A stretch of 64,000 nt of DNA from Kaistia terrae (lineage in GTDB: Bacteria; Pseudomonadota; Alphaproteobacteria; Rhizobiales; Kaistiaceae), in NCBI RefSeq assembly GCF_026344005.1, contig NZ_JAPKNH010000010.1, forward strand, positions 87,893 to 151,892, given 5' to 3'. Numbering within the stretch: the first letter of the stretch is position 1; every line of letters begins with the position of its first letter. The position numbers and the translations under genes were made by a program. The notes under the pieces are model-generated. The model ran no database searches, had not been told where the DNA came from, and saw only the letters and a program-made list of their open reading frames with translations. This document shows positions 46,353 to 57,118 of the stretch, one piece after another.

Positions 46353-46380
46353 TTCGCGACCTTAAATTCCGGACGGGTCC

Positions 46381-46785
46381 TTACGACTGGTCCGAAGCCG
46401 CATCATCCCCGGCCGACCACATCTTCTCGAGATTGTAGAAGGAGCGGACTTCGGGCCGGAAGATGTGGACGATCACGTCGCCGGCATCCAGCAGTACCCA
46501 ATCGCAATGGGGCACGCCTTCCACGCGGGCTACGCGTCCGCCAGCTTCGATCAGGTCGCGGCTGATATGTTCAGCGATGGAGCTGACATGTCGCTGCGAG
46601 CGGCCCGTGGCAACGACCATAAAGTCGGCCAAGGCTGATTTGCCGGCGATATCGATGGAAACAATATCCTCAGCCTTCGAATCATCGAGGGTGGTGAGGA
46701 TCGCTTTGAGAGCTTCGTCCGCCGAAATCTGCCGGCGCACGGCCACTCGGTGAGGTGCGCGTTGAATAGCGTCCTCAGGCTGCAT
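46381..46785 (-). CDS. rsfS: Ribosomal silencing factor RsfS
   Basis: A 134-residue RsfS/YbeB protein. LDDSKAEDIVSIDIAGKSAL, ADFMVVATGRSQRHVSSIAE and DWVLLDAGDVIVHIFRPEVR are family signatures. It binds L14 of the 50S subunit and blocks subunit joining in starved cells. The 125 bp before it up to nadD show nothing coding. The N-terminal 18 residues before ISADEAL are variable, so the start may be slightly later. Confidence 0.95.
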   Translation of the reverse strand: MQPEDAIQRAPHRVAVRRQISADEALKAILTTLDDSKAEDIVSIDIAGKSALADFMVVATGRSQRHVSSIAEHISRDLIEAGGRVARVEGVPHCDWVLLDAGDVIVHIFRPEVRSFYNLEKMWSAGDDAASDQS

Positions 46786-46910
46786 TGCCGTCGTCAGTGG
46801 TCAGTCCTTTCGCCATTAGCGCGGTCGGCCTTGTAGCTGGCCAGGAGCGGTTGCGCTCCACGCGAGGGAAATTGTGCAAAAAAGCACATAGGCACGACGC
46901 TGTGGCGCTT

Positions 46911-47576
46911 TCAAGACGTCGCGGCACTCTTATTGCGTCGCGCACGCAGTTGTGTCGAAGAAAGCGCGACTCGGGGCCCGTGCAGGTAGACCCAGGCGGG
47001 AGGCGCCGCCGTCGGCAATCGCGCGGCGTCGCGCTCCATCAACCGGTCGAAACGCAGAGCCTGCGCGGCAGGGGCCGCCGGCGCGATAAACGTGCTGCCC
47101 GGCCGGTCATAGACGGCGATCGGCATCAGATCGGCGATCCGCCGCCAGTGCCGCCAGCGATGGAACTGGCGCAGATTGTCGCCGCCCATCAGCCAGACCA
47201 GATTTACGCCGGGCAGGCGCTCGGAAAGGATGGCGAGGGTGTCGGCGGTAAACCGCGTCTTCAGTGTCGCCTCGATCGCGGTGACGTGGATCTGCGGATG
47301 GTCGGCCATGGCGCGTGCCGCCACGATACGGCGACCGAGGTCGTCGGGGGCATGATCCTTGAGCGGATTGCCGGGCGTCACCAGCCACCAGATGGCGTCC
47401 AGCTCCAGTCGGCGCAGCGCCATCAGGCTGACGGTCAGATGCCCCTTGTGCGGCGGATCGAACGTTCCGCCTAACAGGCCGATGCGCTGGCCGGGCGCCG
47501 CGTGCGGCAGCTTCAGGGCCGAACGCAGCGCCGGATCTTGCATCACCGCCCTGACGTCGGCCCCGTCCCGGCTCAC
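46911..47576 (-). CDS. nadD: Nicotinate-nucleotide adenylyltransferase
   Basis: A 221-residue nucleotidyltransferase. The motif [14 protein letters not shown] carries the HxGH-type site, and [16 protein letters not shown] and LSSTQLRAR (late ISSTxIR motif) are typical of NadD. It adenylates nicotinate mononucleotide in NAD synthesis. The start is a GTG overlapping the proA stop (GTGA). An ATG at 47543 is possible and would give 210 residues. Confidence 0.94.
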   Translation of the reverse strand: MSRDGADVRAVMQDPALRSALKLPHAAPGQRIGLLGGTFDPPHKGHLTVSLMALRRLELDAIWWLVTPGNPLKDHAPDDLGRRIVAARAMADHPQIHVTAIEATLKTRFTADTLAILSERLPGVNLVWLMGGDNLRQFHRWRHWRRIADLMPIAVYDRPGSTFIAPAAPAAQALRFDRLMERDAARLPTAAPPAWVYLHGPRVALSSTQLRARRNKSAATS

Positions 47577-48877
47577 GGACGCGTCTGCCCGGAGCCGTTC
47601 ACGCGATACTTGAAGGAGGTCAGCTGTTCGAGGCCGACGGGACCGCGCGCATGCATGCGGCCCGTGGCGATGCCGATTTCGCCGCCAAAGCCGAACTCGC
47701 CGCCATCGGCGAACTGGGTCGAGGCGTTGTGAACGACGATGGCGGAATCGACCTCGGCCTGGAAGCGGGCAGCGACTGCCTCGTCCTGCGTGATGATGCC
47801 GTCCGTATGGTGCGACGAGTAGGTCTCGATATGGTCGATCGCCGCGTCGACGCCGTCGACGACCTTCACGGAAATGATGGCGTCGAGATATTCGGTCGAC
47901 CAGTCCTGCTCGGTCGCGAGGGTCGCGGCCGGGAAGCGCGCGCAGATTTCGGCATCGCCACGGATGGCGCAGCCGGCCGCAACCAGCGCATCGAGGATCG
48001 GCACCAGATGGGTGTCGAGAATGGCGCGGTCGATCAGCATCGTCTCGGTCGCGCCGCAGACGCCGGTGCGGCGCATCTTGCCGTTGACCAGCAGCGTCTT
48101 CGCCATGCCAAGGTCGGCCTTGGCGTGGACATAGAAATGCACGATCGCCTCGAGATGGGCGAAGACCGGCACGCGGGCTTCTTCCTGAACACGCGCAACC
48201 AGGCTTTTTCCCCCGCGCGGCACGATCACGTCGATCGCGCCGTTGAGGCCGGAAAGCATGGCGCCAACGGCGGCGCGGTCGCGGGTCGGCACGATCTGGA
48301 TCGCGTCGGCGGGCAGGCCGGCGGCGACCAGCCCCTCGACCAGCGCTGCATGAATCGCGCTCGACGAATGGAACGAGTCCGAGCCGCCGCGCAGGATCAC
48401 GACATTGCCGGCCTTGAGGCAGAGCGCGCCGGCGTCGGCCGTCACATTGGGGCGGCTTTCATAGATGACGCCGATGACGCCGAGCGGCGTGCGGACGCGC
48501 TCGAGATGCAGGCCGTTCGGCCGGTCCCAGGCCGAGATCACGGTGCCGACGGGGTCGGGCAGGGTGGCGATCTCGTCGATCGCCGCCGCGATGCCCTCGA
48601 TCCGGGCCGGGGTCAGGGTCAGGCGATCGAGGAAGGAGGCGGCGGCGCCTTCCGTCTTCATGCCGGCGACATCGCGGCCATTGGCTTCGAGGATCGTTTC
48701 CGCGCGGGCGCGGATCGCCGCGGCCATGGCCTTCAGCGCCTCGTTCTTGGCATCGGTCGAGGCCAGCGCCATGCGCCGGGCGGCGGCGCGAGCGCGCCGG
48801 CCGATATCGAGCATCATGGCTTCGACCGTCTCGGTCTTGTCGCCGGTTGCGGTCTCGCGGAGGAGGGAAGTTGTCAT
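47573..48877 (-). CDS. proA: Gamma-glutamyl phosphate reductase
   Basis: A 434-residue aldehyde-dehydrogenase-fold enzyme. [31 protein letters not shown] and the catalytic cysteine region [13 protein letters not shown] are ProA signatures. It reduces glutamyl 5-phosphate to the semialdehyde, step two of proline synthesis. It lies 9 bp after proB on the same strand and overlaps nadD by 4 bp. Confidence 0.96.
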   Translation of the reverse strand: MTTSLLRETATGDKTETVEAMMLDIGRRARAAARRMALASTDAKNEALKAMAAAIRARAETILEANGRDVAGMKTEGAAASFLDRLTLTPARIEGIAAAIDEIATLPDPVGTVISAWDRPNGLHLERVRTPLGVIGVIYESRPNVTADAGALCLKAGNVVILRGGSDSFHSSSAIHAALVEGLVAAGLPADAIQIVPTRDRAAVGAMLSGLNGAIDVIVPRGGKSLVARVQEEARVPVFAHLEAIVHFYVHAKADLGMAKTLLVNGKMRRTGVCGATETMLIDRAILDTHLVPILDALVAAGCAIRGDAEICARFPAATLATEQDWSTEYLDAIISVKVVDGVDAAIDHIETYSSHHTDGIITQDEAVAARFQAEVDSAIVVHNASTQFADGGEFGFGGEIGIATGRMHARGPVGLEQLTSFKYRVNGSGQTRP

Positions 48878-48886
48878 GATGATTTC

Positions 48887-50044
48887 CTATTCGCCGCGAA
48901 GCGCCATGTCGTCGCGATGGACCATGGCAGCCCGGCCAGCAAAGCCGAGAATCGTTTCGATTTCCTTGGTATTGCGACCGGCGATGCGTTCGGCGTCGGC
49001 CGCGTCATAGGCGACGAGACCGCGCGCGATCTCCTCGCCATTCGGGCCCTGCACGACGATCGCGTCGCCGCGCTGGAACCGGCCTTCGATCCGGCGCACG
49101 CCGGCCGGCAGCAGGCTCTTGCCCGAGCGCAGCGCCTTGACCGCGCCGTCGTCGATCACCAGCACCCCGCGCGTCTCCAGATGGCCGGAGATCCACTTCT
49201 TTCGCGCGGTGACGGGGTTTGATTCCGGCAGGAACCAGGTCGATTTCGCGCCCTCGGAAACCCGCTTCAGCGGGTTCAGCGGCTTGCCGAGCGCGATCAG
49301 CATGGCGGCTCCGGCGCCGGTGGCGATCTTCGCCGCCTCGACCTTCGTCTTCATGCCGCCGCGCGAAAATTCCGAACCGGCGCCACCGGCCATCGCCTCG
49401 ATCTCGGCGGTGATCCGCTCGACGACGGGAATGAAAATGGCGTTGGGGTCGGATTGCGGCGGGGCGGTGTAGAGCCCGTCAATGTCGGAAAGCAGCACCA
49501 GCAGATCGGCGCCCATCATCGAGGCGACGCGGGCAGCGAGGCGATCATTGTCGCCATAGCGGATCTCGCTGGTCGCCACCGTGTCGTTTTCGTTGATGAC
49601 GGGAATGGCGCCGAGCTTCAGCAGCGTGCCGATGGTCGAGCGGGCATTCAGATAGCGCCGCCGCTCCTCGGTATCGCCGAGCGTCAGCAGGATCTGCCCG
49701 GTGGTCCGGCCATGGCGGCCGAGTATCTCGGAATAGGCCCGCGCCAGCGCGATCTGGCCGACAGCGGCAGCGGCCTGGCTCTCTTCGAGCTTCAGCGCGC
49801 CCTTGGGCAGGCCGAGTACGCCGCGCCCGAGCGCAATGGCGCCGGACGAGACGAGCAGGATCTCGCGCCCGCCGGCGGCAAGCTGCGCCACGTCGTCGAT
49901 GAAGGCCGTCAGCCAGTCTTCGCGCAACCGGCCGGTGGCACGGTCGACCAGGAGGGCGGAGCCGATCTTGATGACGATGCGGCGAAAGTTTTCCGGCTTG
50001 AGCGTAGCCGCGATGTCGACGGTCTGTTCCACGATCAGGCTCAT
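48887..50044 (-). CDS. proB: Glutamate 5-kinase with PUA domain
   Basis: A 385-residue enzyme. The amino acid kinase domain begins [14 protein letters not shown] and contains [23 protein letters not shown] and [13 protein letters not shown]. From about residue 290 a PUA domain follows ([20 protein letters not shown]). It phosphorylates glutamate, the first step of proline synthesis. It is probably one operon with proA. Its upstream gap holds the palindromic element described separately. Confidence 0.96.
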   Translation of the reverse strand: MSLIVEQTVDIAATLKPENFRRIVIKIGSALLVDRATGRLREDWLTAFIDDVAQLAAGGREILLVSSGAIALGRGVLGLPKGALKLEESQAAAAVGQIALARAYSEILGRHGRTTGQILLTLGDTEERRRYLNARSTIGTLLKLGAIPVINENDTVATSEIRYGDNDRLAARVASMMGADLLVLLSDIDGLYTAPPQSDPNAIFIPVVERITAEIEAMAGGAGSEFSRGGMKTKVEAAKIATGAGAAMLIALGKPLNPLKRVSEGAKSTWFLPESNPVTARKKWISGHLETRGVLVIDDGAVKALRSGKSLLPAGVRRIEGRFQRGDAIVVQGPNGEEIARGLVAYDAADAERIAGRNTKEIETILGFAGRAAMVHRDDMALRGE

Positions 50045-50469
50045 GGTCTTTGTGCTCTTCGATCCGATGGGGCTTGTTTAGCCCAGGTGCAGCTCAGTGT
50101 CGGGCCCATATTTTGAAATCGGGACCCGGATTGGTGCTTCAGATGGCGGGAACCGCAATTGTCAAACCTCTGGCCCTTCCAAGTTGATCGACCTGCTCCG
50201 CCATCATCCTGAGGTGCTTCGCGTGAGCGAAGCCTCGAAGGAGGATCCAGCGGGGCGCTCCAGCAGGCCCCGCGATCTATATCGGGGCGTTCGCTGGAAC
50301 CTCCTTCGAGGCCCGGCTTCGCCGGGCACCTCAGGATGAGGGTCGAGCCTGGGAGATTCGGGATCCAGGCGTTGAGCGAACTCCCGGTGTAGATCGGCGT
50401 CGCCCAGACATCGCGGGCCAGACAGTCATGAGACCCTTGCTCGGCTCGCCGAACATCAACTCATGAGCG
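50045..50469. other. Intergenic region between proB and obgE
   Basis: These 425 bp contain no gene I can support. About a third is the palindromic repeat element at 50205-50338. The part next to proB should hold its promoter, but no clear promoter is seen. Confidence 0.6.
50205..50338. repeat. Palindromic repeat element, intergenic copy
   Basis: Arms CATCCTGAGGTGC (50205-50217) and its exact reverse complement at 50326-50338, then GCCTCGAAGGAGG (50232-50244) and its exact reverse complement at 50300-50312, form a long hairpin. Inner stems CCAGCG/CGCTGG continue it, and small hairpins (GCTTCGCGTGAGCGAAGC; GCCCGGCTTCGCCGGGC) branch from the arms. The layout matches the element at 40257-40379. 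Confidence 0.85.
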
Positions 50470-52060
<1,591 letters not shown>

Positions 52061-52064
<4 letters not shown>

Positions 52065-52714
52065 CGGTCGCCCTCCTCGTGCAAGGGGCGGGGCCACAGG
52101 GTTGTCGAAGCACCGTCGCCATCGGGGCGGCGCCCCCACGACTTCAGGCTCTGCCAGACGCGACGCTCGAGCACGAAATGCTCGACGGGGACGGAGCCGC
52201 GCGCCGAAAGCGAGCGCACCATGCCCGTGTCGCGGAACTGGAAGCCGCATTTTTCCGCCACGCGCCGGGCCGGGCCATTCGTCACCCGGACGGCGCACCA
52301 GAGCCGCTCGACGCCCGCCGCGCCAAAAGCATGGTCGATCGTCGCATGCGCGATCTCGGTGCCGAAACCTTCGCCCCAGAACCGTTCCGCCACCCAGAAG
52401 GACAGGTCATGGCCTTCGGGGCGCGTGGCGCTCAGGCGGTGAAAGCTGGCGCCCAAAAGGGTGCCATCGGTCCGCGATGCGGCAACATGCGCCGCGCCAT
52501 CGACGGCGTGGCGAGCCTGCAGGATCCAGGCATCCGCATCGGCGCGGCGATAGGGGTGGGGCACGCTCACGAGGTTCATCGCGACGCGCGGATTGTCGAT
52601 CGCCGCGGCGAGGATTGCCGCATCTTCCGTCCTGGGCCGCCGCAGCGTCAGCCGCGCCGTCAGGACGGTCCGTTCTTCGTCCTCGAGTGTGCCTTCTAGA
52701 TCCTGGTCCCGCAT
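52061..52714 (-). CDS. GNAT family N-acetyltransferase, second
   Basis: A 217-residue acetyltransferase of the RimJ/RimL class. It has LTARLTLRRPRTEDAAIL, FWVAERFWGEGFGTEIAHAT (acetyl-CoA loop) and NGPARRVAEKCGFQFRDTG. It is a paralogue-like partner of the next gene, with which it is translationally coupled. The ATG at 52714 (MRDQDLEGTLEDE) is chosen; the 48 bases before it read through the rpmA terminator. Confidence 0.88.
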
Positions 52715-52733
52715 TGGAGCCTCCCGGTCGGGC

Positions 52734-52769
52734 CAAAAAGAAAAGGGGAGATGGTGTCCCATCTCCCCT
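52734..52769 (-). terminator. Rho-independent terminator after rpmA
   Basis: The stem AGGGGAGATGG / CCATCTCCCCT has a 4-base loop. On the minus strand it is followed by a T-rich run (complement of AAAAAGAAAA). It lies 63 bp after the rpmA stop and separates the ribosomal operon from the GNAT genes. Confidence 0.85.
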
Positions 52770-52831
52770 GTCTTCTGACCATCTCGGTCGGCCGGGTCGA
52801 TGCGACGCCGGCGTTCCCAGATGAAAGCCGG

Positions 52832-53107
52832 TTACTCAGCAGCCTCAAGCGCCGCCGGAGCGACGACGGAGACGTAGGTACGGCCGTTGGCTTTCTTGCG
52901 GAAGGATACGAATCCCTCCTCGGTAGCGAAGATCGTGTGATCCTTGCCGAGGCCAACGCCGGTGCCCGGATGCCATTGGGTCCCGCGCTGACGCAGGATA
53001 ATGTTGCCGGAAATGACAGCTTCGCCGCCGAACTTCTTGACGCCGAGGCGTCGACCCGCGGAATCGCGACCGTTGCGCGAAGAACCGCCTGCCTTTTTGT
53101 GTGCCAT
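52832..53107 (-). CDS. rpmA: 50S ribosomal protein L27
   Basis: A 91-residue L27. It starts [20 protein letters not shown], followed by [23 protein letters not shown] and [13 protein letters not shown]. The flexible N-terminus reaches the peptidyl transferase centre. It does not have the N-terminal cleavage extension of Firmicutes L27. It is cotranscribed with rplU (46 bp gap). Confidence 0.98.
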   Translation of the reverse strand: MAHKKAGGSSRNGRDSAGRRLGVKKFGGEAVISGNIILRQRGTQWHPGTGVGLGKDHTIFATEEGFVSFRKKANGRTYVSVVAPAALEAAE

Positions 53108-53153
53108 GATCGAACTCCCGATCCGTTGTTAGGGGCGCGCTAGAAAGCGCGGC

Positions 53154-53822
53154 TCAGCGATCTTCGCCAGACTTCAGCTCTGCCTGGTCGATCTTGGCGC
53201 GCGGCGGCTTGCCGGCGAGAAGCTCAGAGGCCTGCTGGACCCACTCTTCACGGCCGACGCGGCCGCGCAGGGTGAGTTCTTCGTCATACTTGGCGATGTC
53301 GGCATCGGTCCAGGCAGCGATCTGCTCCCAGGAGGTGACGCCGGCGGCGCGCAGCTTCTTCTCGATGGTCGGGCCGATGCCCGAGATCAGCGAGAGGTTG
53401 GAGCTGTCGAGCCCGCCGCTGACGAGAGCCGCCGGGGCGGCGTCGGTCGCGGGTGCTGCAGCCTTGGCAACCTTGGCCTTGGTGGCCTTCTTGCCGGACG
53501 CCTGGGCGCCATTGGTCAGGATCTCGGTGATCCGGACAATGGTCAGGTGCTGGCGATGGCCGCGGCTACGCTTGGAATTCTGACGGCGACGCTTCTTGAA
53601 GACCAGGATCTTGCGCGTGCGCATCTGATCGATGATCTCGGCGGCGACCGTTGCGCCTTCGACGAAGGGAGCACCGATGGTGATGCCGGCTTCGCCACCG
53701 ACGAGAAGGATCTCGCCGAAAGTGATCATATCGCCGGGCGCTCCTTCGAGCAGCTCGACTTCCAGTTCGTCATTGGCGGCAACAGAGTACTGCTTGCCAC
53801 CCGTTTTGATGACTGCGAACAT
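53154..53822 (-). CDS. rplU: 50S ribosomal protein L21 with C-terminal helix-hairpin-helix extension
   Basis: A 222-residue protein, about twice the usual L21 length. Residues 1-104 are a full L21 (MFAVIKTGGKQYSV, RTRKILVFKKRRRQNSKRSR, GHRQHLTIVRI). An Ala/Lys-rich linker (105-140) leads to a helix-hairpin-helix domain (141-204) with LSLISGIGPTIEKKLRAAG and GRVGREEWVQQA. This domain is related to the end of PhaZ in this window. Long L21 variants occur in some alphaproteobacteria; the role of the extension is unknown. Confidence 0.95.
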   Translation of the reverse strand: MFAVIKTGGKQYSVAANDELEVELLEGAPGDMITFGEILLVGGEAGITIGAPFVEGATVAAEIIDQMRTRKILVFKKRRRQNSKRSRGHRQHLTIVRITEILTNGAQASGKKATKAKVAKAAAPATDAAPAALVSGGLDSSNLSLISGIGPTIEKKLRAAGVTSWEQIAAWTDADIAKYDEELTLRGRVGREEWVQQASELLAGKPPRAKIDQAELKSGEDR

Positions 53823-54346
53823 TGTTCTATCCAGTTGTTCAGCGTGACCTCGAAGGGTCCGCTTCTTCAGTCAGGGTTCATTGAAATGGAGATAGCGCAG
53901 CCCAAAGCTACGCCGCCATTCCGGGCGCACTTATAGGGAAGAGCCCCCGCCTGTCAAGCGAAACCGGGCGGCCAAGAGTCCAAAAAGCCAGCGAAACAAA
54001 GGCCTCGCGGCAAGACGCCGGCTACGCGGTTGCGGGCGGTGGCGGAACTCGGTCGGCGTGCCGTGGGGCTGTGGACTGGAAGGGCCGATGGAACTGCGGG
54101 GCGGGGCAGGGAAAGCGGCGGGGCCGGCATCCAGCCGCCAGCCATGCTCGCGCCACCAGCGAGTGGCTGGATTCGGCGCGGGGGTGCGCAGAGCCATGTA
54201 CATGGCTGCCTCCCTTGATTGGCTGGCGGGTCGATTCTGTGTGCTTGGGCATGGAATGATCCACAAGGCGTGGGAAAGGCAGCGAAGGGTCTTGTCATCG
54301 TCTGCCGAGCCATGTATCAGGCCAATCGCGCTGACAGCGTCACCGC
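53823..54346. other. Region between rplU and tRNA-Ser
   Basis: The 110 bp next to rplU should carry its promoter and mRNA leader. Beyond that, one small minus-strand reading frame with a good ribosome site (53931-54203) is listed separately. Nothing else is supported in these 524 bp. Confidence 0.5.
53931..54203 (-). CDS. Possible small Arg/Pro-rich protein
   Basis: A 90-codon frame beginning MYMALRTPAPNPATRWWREH. A strong AGGGAGG site lies 5 bases before the ATG at 54203, which is the main reason to list it. The sequence is rich in Arg and Pro and has one short hydrophobic stretch near the end (FRWLFGLLAARF). It is not recognised, and GC-rich DNA yields such frames by chance. Confidence 0.3.
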   Translation of the reverse strand: MYMALRTPAPNPATRWWREHGWRLDAGPAAFPAPPRSSIGPSSPQPHGTPTEFRHRPQPRSRRLAARPLFRWLFGLLAARFRLTGGGSSL

Positions 54347-54436
54347 GGAGAGGTGGCAGAGTGGTCGATTGCACCGCACTCGAAATGCGGCATACTCGCA
54401 AGGGTATCGGGAGTTCGAATCTCCCCCTCTCCGCCA
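54347..54436 (+). tRNA. tRNA-Ser (anticodon CGA)
   Basis: A 90-base class II tRNA with CCA encoded. Acceptor stem GGAGAGG (54347-54353) pairs with CCTCTCC (54426-54432). The anticodon loop CTCGAAA lies between CCGCA and TGCGG, giving anticodon CGA (reads UCG). A long variable arm (ATACTCGCAAGGGTAT) is typical of tRNA-Ser, and the T loop is TTCGAAT. An integrase gene begins 100 bp downstream, so its 3' end is a likely attachment site. Confidence 0.96.
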
Positions 54437-54535
54437 CTAAGTTCTTGTAATTACAGGGACTTTCACTTTCTGAATATCGCTGCAAAAACTAGCATGGCAT
54501 CGGCTTGGCACACTTTTGGCACAGGCTGGTTTGCT

Positions 54536-55516
54536 ATGGCTTCAATACGCAAGCGTGGATCGTCGTGGCACGTTCAAGTTCGGAAGGCCGGTTTTCCGAC
54601 GCTTACTCGAACGTTCGATTCGAAGGACGCTGCTGCTCAATGGTCGAGGGATCAAGAGCGCAGTATCGACCGTGGTGATGTTGAGCCGTCAGCCCATCGC
54701 CTGAAAGACATTGTCGTACACGATTTGCTTCAGCGGTATGAGGACACGGTCACGTGCTCCAAGCGGAGTCCGGATCAGGAGCGATCCAAGCTCGCTGTGT
54801 TGCGTCGTCATTTGCCCGCAAGCCTTCCACTTTCCCGATTGACCAGCGCCGTCATTGCCAACTATCGAGACTTCCGACTGGCGGTGGTGCAATCCGGAAC
54901 AGTCCGACGAGAACTGGCCGTTCTTCGACATTGTCTGGAAGTGGCAAGGAAAGAGTGGGGAGTTCCCCTGTCTCGAAATCCTGTCGCCGGAATTGCAATT
55001 CCGCCGGCTGGCAAGGGCCGGCAACGGAGACTGGAGCCAGAAGACTGTGAGCGTCTCAATCACGCATTGAAGTCGGCAAAGGCATGGTACCTCCGACCCA
55101 TGATTGAACTCGCTATCGAGACAGGAATGCGGAGAGGCGAGCTTCTGCAGTTGGAATGGTCGAATGTCGACTTCGTTCGCAATCTGGCTCTGCTCAAAGT
55201 GACAAAAAATGGCGACAGCCGTTCCGTGCCATTGAGTTCGAAGGCCATCGCAATCCTGAATGGACTACCCAAGCCGGAGCGGCGTGTCTTTCCGATCAAG
55301 CCATGCACGGTGAGGCAAGCGTGGGTGAGGCTGATGGAGCGGGCTGGAATTGAAGACCTTCGGCTTCATGACCTCCGTCATGAGGCAATCAGTCGGTTTT
55401 TCGAGCTAGGATTGTCCGTTCCGGAGGTGGCTCTCATTAGCGGACACAAGGATTCGAGAATGCTCTTTCGTTACACCCACATTCGGCCAGAGGACGTAGC
55501 GAAAAAGCTGCGCTGA
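54536..55516 (+). CDS. Tyrosine site-specific integrase of a genomic island
   Basis: A 326-residue recombinase. An N-terminal arm-binding and SAM-like region is followed by the catalytic domain, with Arg in TGMRRGELLQLEW, a beta-turn Lys in KVTKNGDSRSVPL, H-x-x-R in LHDLRHEAISRFF, His in SGHKDSRM and the nucleophile Tyr in FRYTHI. All catalytic residues are intact, so the enzyme is probably active. It lies just past the 3' end of tRNA-Ser in the same orientation, the classic integrative-element layout. A start at 54494 is also possible. Confidence 0.9.
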   Translation: MASIRKRGSSWHVQVRKAGFPTLTRTFDSKDAAAQWSRDQERSIDRGDVEPSAHRLKDIVVHDLLQRYEDTVTCSKRSPDQERSKLAVLRRHLPASLPLSRLTSAVIANYRDFRLAVVQSGTVRRELAVLRHCLEVARKEWGVPLSRNPVAGIAIPPAGKGRQRRLEPEDCERLNHALKSAKAWYLRPMIELAIETGMRRGELLQLEWSNVDFVRNLALLKVTKNGDSRSVPLSSKAIAILNGLPKPERRVFPIKPCTVRQAWVRLMERAGIEDLRLHDLRHEAISRFFELGLSVPEVALISGHKDSRMLFRYTHIRPEDVAKKLR

Positions 55517-55748
55517 TGTTGCTTCTATGACCGTTGATTTGGCTCTTTGTCTTGGGCCTTCTGCCGGTAGTCGTGGCGAAAAGGGCAACAGGCTCTTCGA
55601 GCAACAAGCAGGCCGTGCTATCTGTGATTGCATCGCATGCCCGAGGGGATTTCTTGACCAACAAGACAGCCAAAGCAAACGTAAAGCGCTTCCCGGTGTT
55701 TCGGCTGATGCTCTGATCGATGCCGGCCTTCTCGATCCATTTTTCCAT
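55437..55748 (-). CDS. Possible small protein, unrecognised
   Basis: A 103-codon frame beginning MEKWIEKAGIDQSISRNTGK. The same frame is open for 13 more codons upstream (ending NINRVPQ) before a stop. Its first 80 residues look protein-like, but it overlaps the integrase 3' end by 80 bp, no ribosome site is visible, and plus-strand frames exist here too. The remaining stretch to 55899 shows nothing I can support. It could be a decayed gene. Confidence 0.25.
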   Translation of the reverse strand: MEKWIEKAGIDQSISRNTGKRFTFALAVLLVKKSPRACDAITDSTACLLLEEPVALFATTTGRRPKTKSQINGHRSNISAAFSLRPLAECGCNERAFSNPCVR

Positions 55749-55899
55749 CTGCGGGACCCGGTTGATATTGCCCTTGTAAAGTTTATGCGCTGAATCTCAC
55801 CGGAAAGAGGACAGAGCAAAGCGAGGGGCTGACCGAAGACGGTGCACATGGGCGGGCGAAAAGGGCGGTGAGTGAAGCTGACGGGCTAGGCGGCGGTGA

Positions 55900-56229
55900 C
55901 TACCGACCAAGGATGTCTTCGGGTCGTTGCAGAGGAACTTGCTCAACCCGCTCCGGATGCGCTCTGTAACCGAGACGCAATCCGAATGTGGTGAAGTCGG
56001 CCGAATCCTTAGCCTCTAGGTCGTGGCAGGCGGCGAAGTAGAGCATGTAGCTCGATTCGTTGTAGCCAAAGGCTCCCTCATCGGAACCCGGTGAAAGCAT
56101 ATCCGCATTCCAGCCGTCATCTGCCCTATAGAGCACGGCGGGCGCCGTCAGCGAACAGAAGGCCAATGACACGGAACGAAGGCCGCCGGTGAGTGGCGCT
56201 GGCGTGTCATAGCTGCCTTCTGGATGCAT
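55900..56229 (-). CDS. Hypothetical protein, island gene
   Basis: A 109-residue protein, MHPEGSYDTPAPLTGGLRSV. It contains NESSYMLYFAACHDLEAKDS and ends RPEDILGR. I do not recognise it. It sits 18 bp after the LprI-like gene in the same direction, so it is probably the last gene of a three-gene minus-strand unit. Its ribosome site is weak. Base composition is lower in GC than the flanking chromosome. Confidence 0.5.
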   Translation of the reverse strand: MHPEGSYDTPAPLTGGLRSVSLAFCSLTAPAVLYRADDGWNADMLSPGSDEGAFGYNESSYMLYFAACHDLEAKDSADFTTFGLRLGYRAHPERVEQVPLQRPEDILGR

Positions 56230-56247
56230 GGATGACCAATCCGCCCG

Positions 56248-56832
56248 CTAGATCCTGTAGAGATTGCCTTCCCTGTTTCGCCCAACAAGTTTACGGTTCT
56301 CTATGCTGAACCATGTGCAGGTGTCCATGTGACACCGCCCCCTGATCCGCTCGCCGAGCAGCGAGTTCGACATCATCGGGAGGCTTGGGCTCCCTGACGG
56401 TTCGATTTTGCGGTCTTCAATTCGGCCGATGTCGGAATAGCGCATCAACTGAACACGGCGCCCTTCGGTCGCTACGATCAAGCATCCGATTTGATTGGAT
56501 CGACCGTCTAGACGAAGGCATTTGGATCGCTCGGAACGAAGCCAACGACGCTGGTCAGCCAAGAGCGCCGCTTTATTCGAGACTTGCCGTCGAGCGGTCG
56601 AGAACGCCTTGCCCATATCGCCGTCCACCGCTGACAAATGTGGATCAGAGCAGATCAGCCGCTCATCGGTGGCAGAGGCTTTGGAGCATGAGAAACTGGC
56701 AGCAAGAGGTTCGCTCGTCTCTTCGGAAATCCGAACAAGACGTTCTGCATCTCCAAGAAAGAGCCTAGCTGTTAGTTTCGGGCCAAGCACTTTTCTGGAT
56801 TCAGATTCACTGCGCATCAACTGGCACTCCAT
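56248..56832 (-). CDS. LprI/DUF1311-like protein, island gene
   Basis: A 194-residue protein. Its middle part SFSCSKASATDERLICSDPH followed by LSAVDGDMGKAF and RRWLRSERSKC has the paired cysteines and the ERLICxD(P)xLSxxD pattern of the LprI/DUF1311 domain. Known members are exported and some inhibit lysozyme. Here no clear signal peptide precedes it, though LTARLFLGDAERL is present, so export is uncertain. It may start at the ATG at 56832 or 56817; both overlap the upstream gene. Confidence 0.6.
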   Translation of the reverse strand: MECQLMRSESESRKVLGPKLTARLFLGDAERLVRISEETSEPLAASFSCSKASATDERLICSDPHLSAVDGDMGKAFSTARRQVSNKAALLADQRRWLRSERSKCLRLDGRSNQIGCLIVATEGRRVQLMRYSDIGRIEDRKIEPSGSPSLPMMSNSLLGERIRGRCHMDTCTWFSIENRKLVGRNREGNLYRI

Positions 56833-57118
56833 CGCCGGTGACGATGGTTGCGTTCAGCAGCGCCTCAAGAATTCCCTCGACATATGGCCGTTCGAATGCT
56901 TCGCAAAGCATACCGAGGACTTTGATGAGGTAATCATAATCTTCCGGGAAAAGGAGCCGAAACCCATCGATGCTCTCCGCAATTCGCATATGATTGATTA
57001 GGAAGCCAATGTAAACATCGTCATTTCTGTCGTGTTCGCTTGTCAATACACGTAATGAATCCCACCAGATTCTGTGTTCGATTGCGTAGTAGATCCCATC
57101 GTTTGCGGTTTCCGCCAT
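56807..57118 (-). CDS. Hypothetical protein, island gene
   Basis: A 103-residue acidic protein, MAETANDGIYYAIEHRIWWD. It is predicted largely helical (DGFRLLFPEDYDYLIKVLGM, CEAFERPYVEGILEALLNA), with no signal peptide. A GGAG ribosome site lies 9 bases before the ATG. It overlaps the LprI-like gene by up to 26 bp, so these genes are cotranscribed. Unrecognised. Confidence 0.6.
   Translation of the reverse strand: MAETANDGIYYAIEHRIWWDSLRVLTSEHDRNDDVYIGFLINHMRIAESIDGFRLLFPEDYDYLIKVLGMLCEAFERPYVEGILEALLNATIVTGDGVPVDAQ

Noticed and set aside
46785..47474. A 229-codon plus-strand frame
   Set aside because: Antisense to nadD, which has the full nucleotidyltransferase motifs.
55527..55793. An 88-codon plus-strand frame after the integrase
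   Set aside because: No ribosome site and no domain; overlaps an equally weak minus-strand frame.
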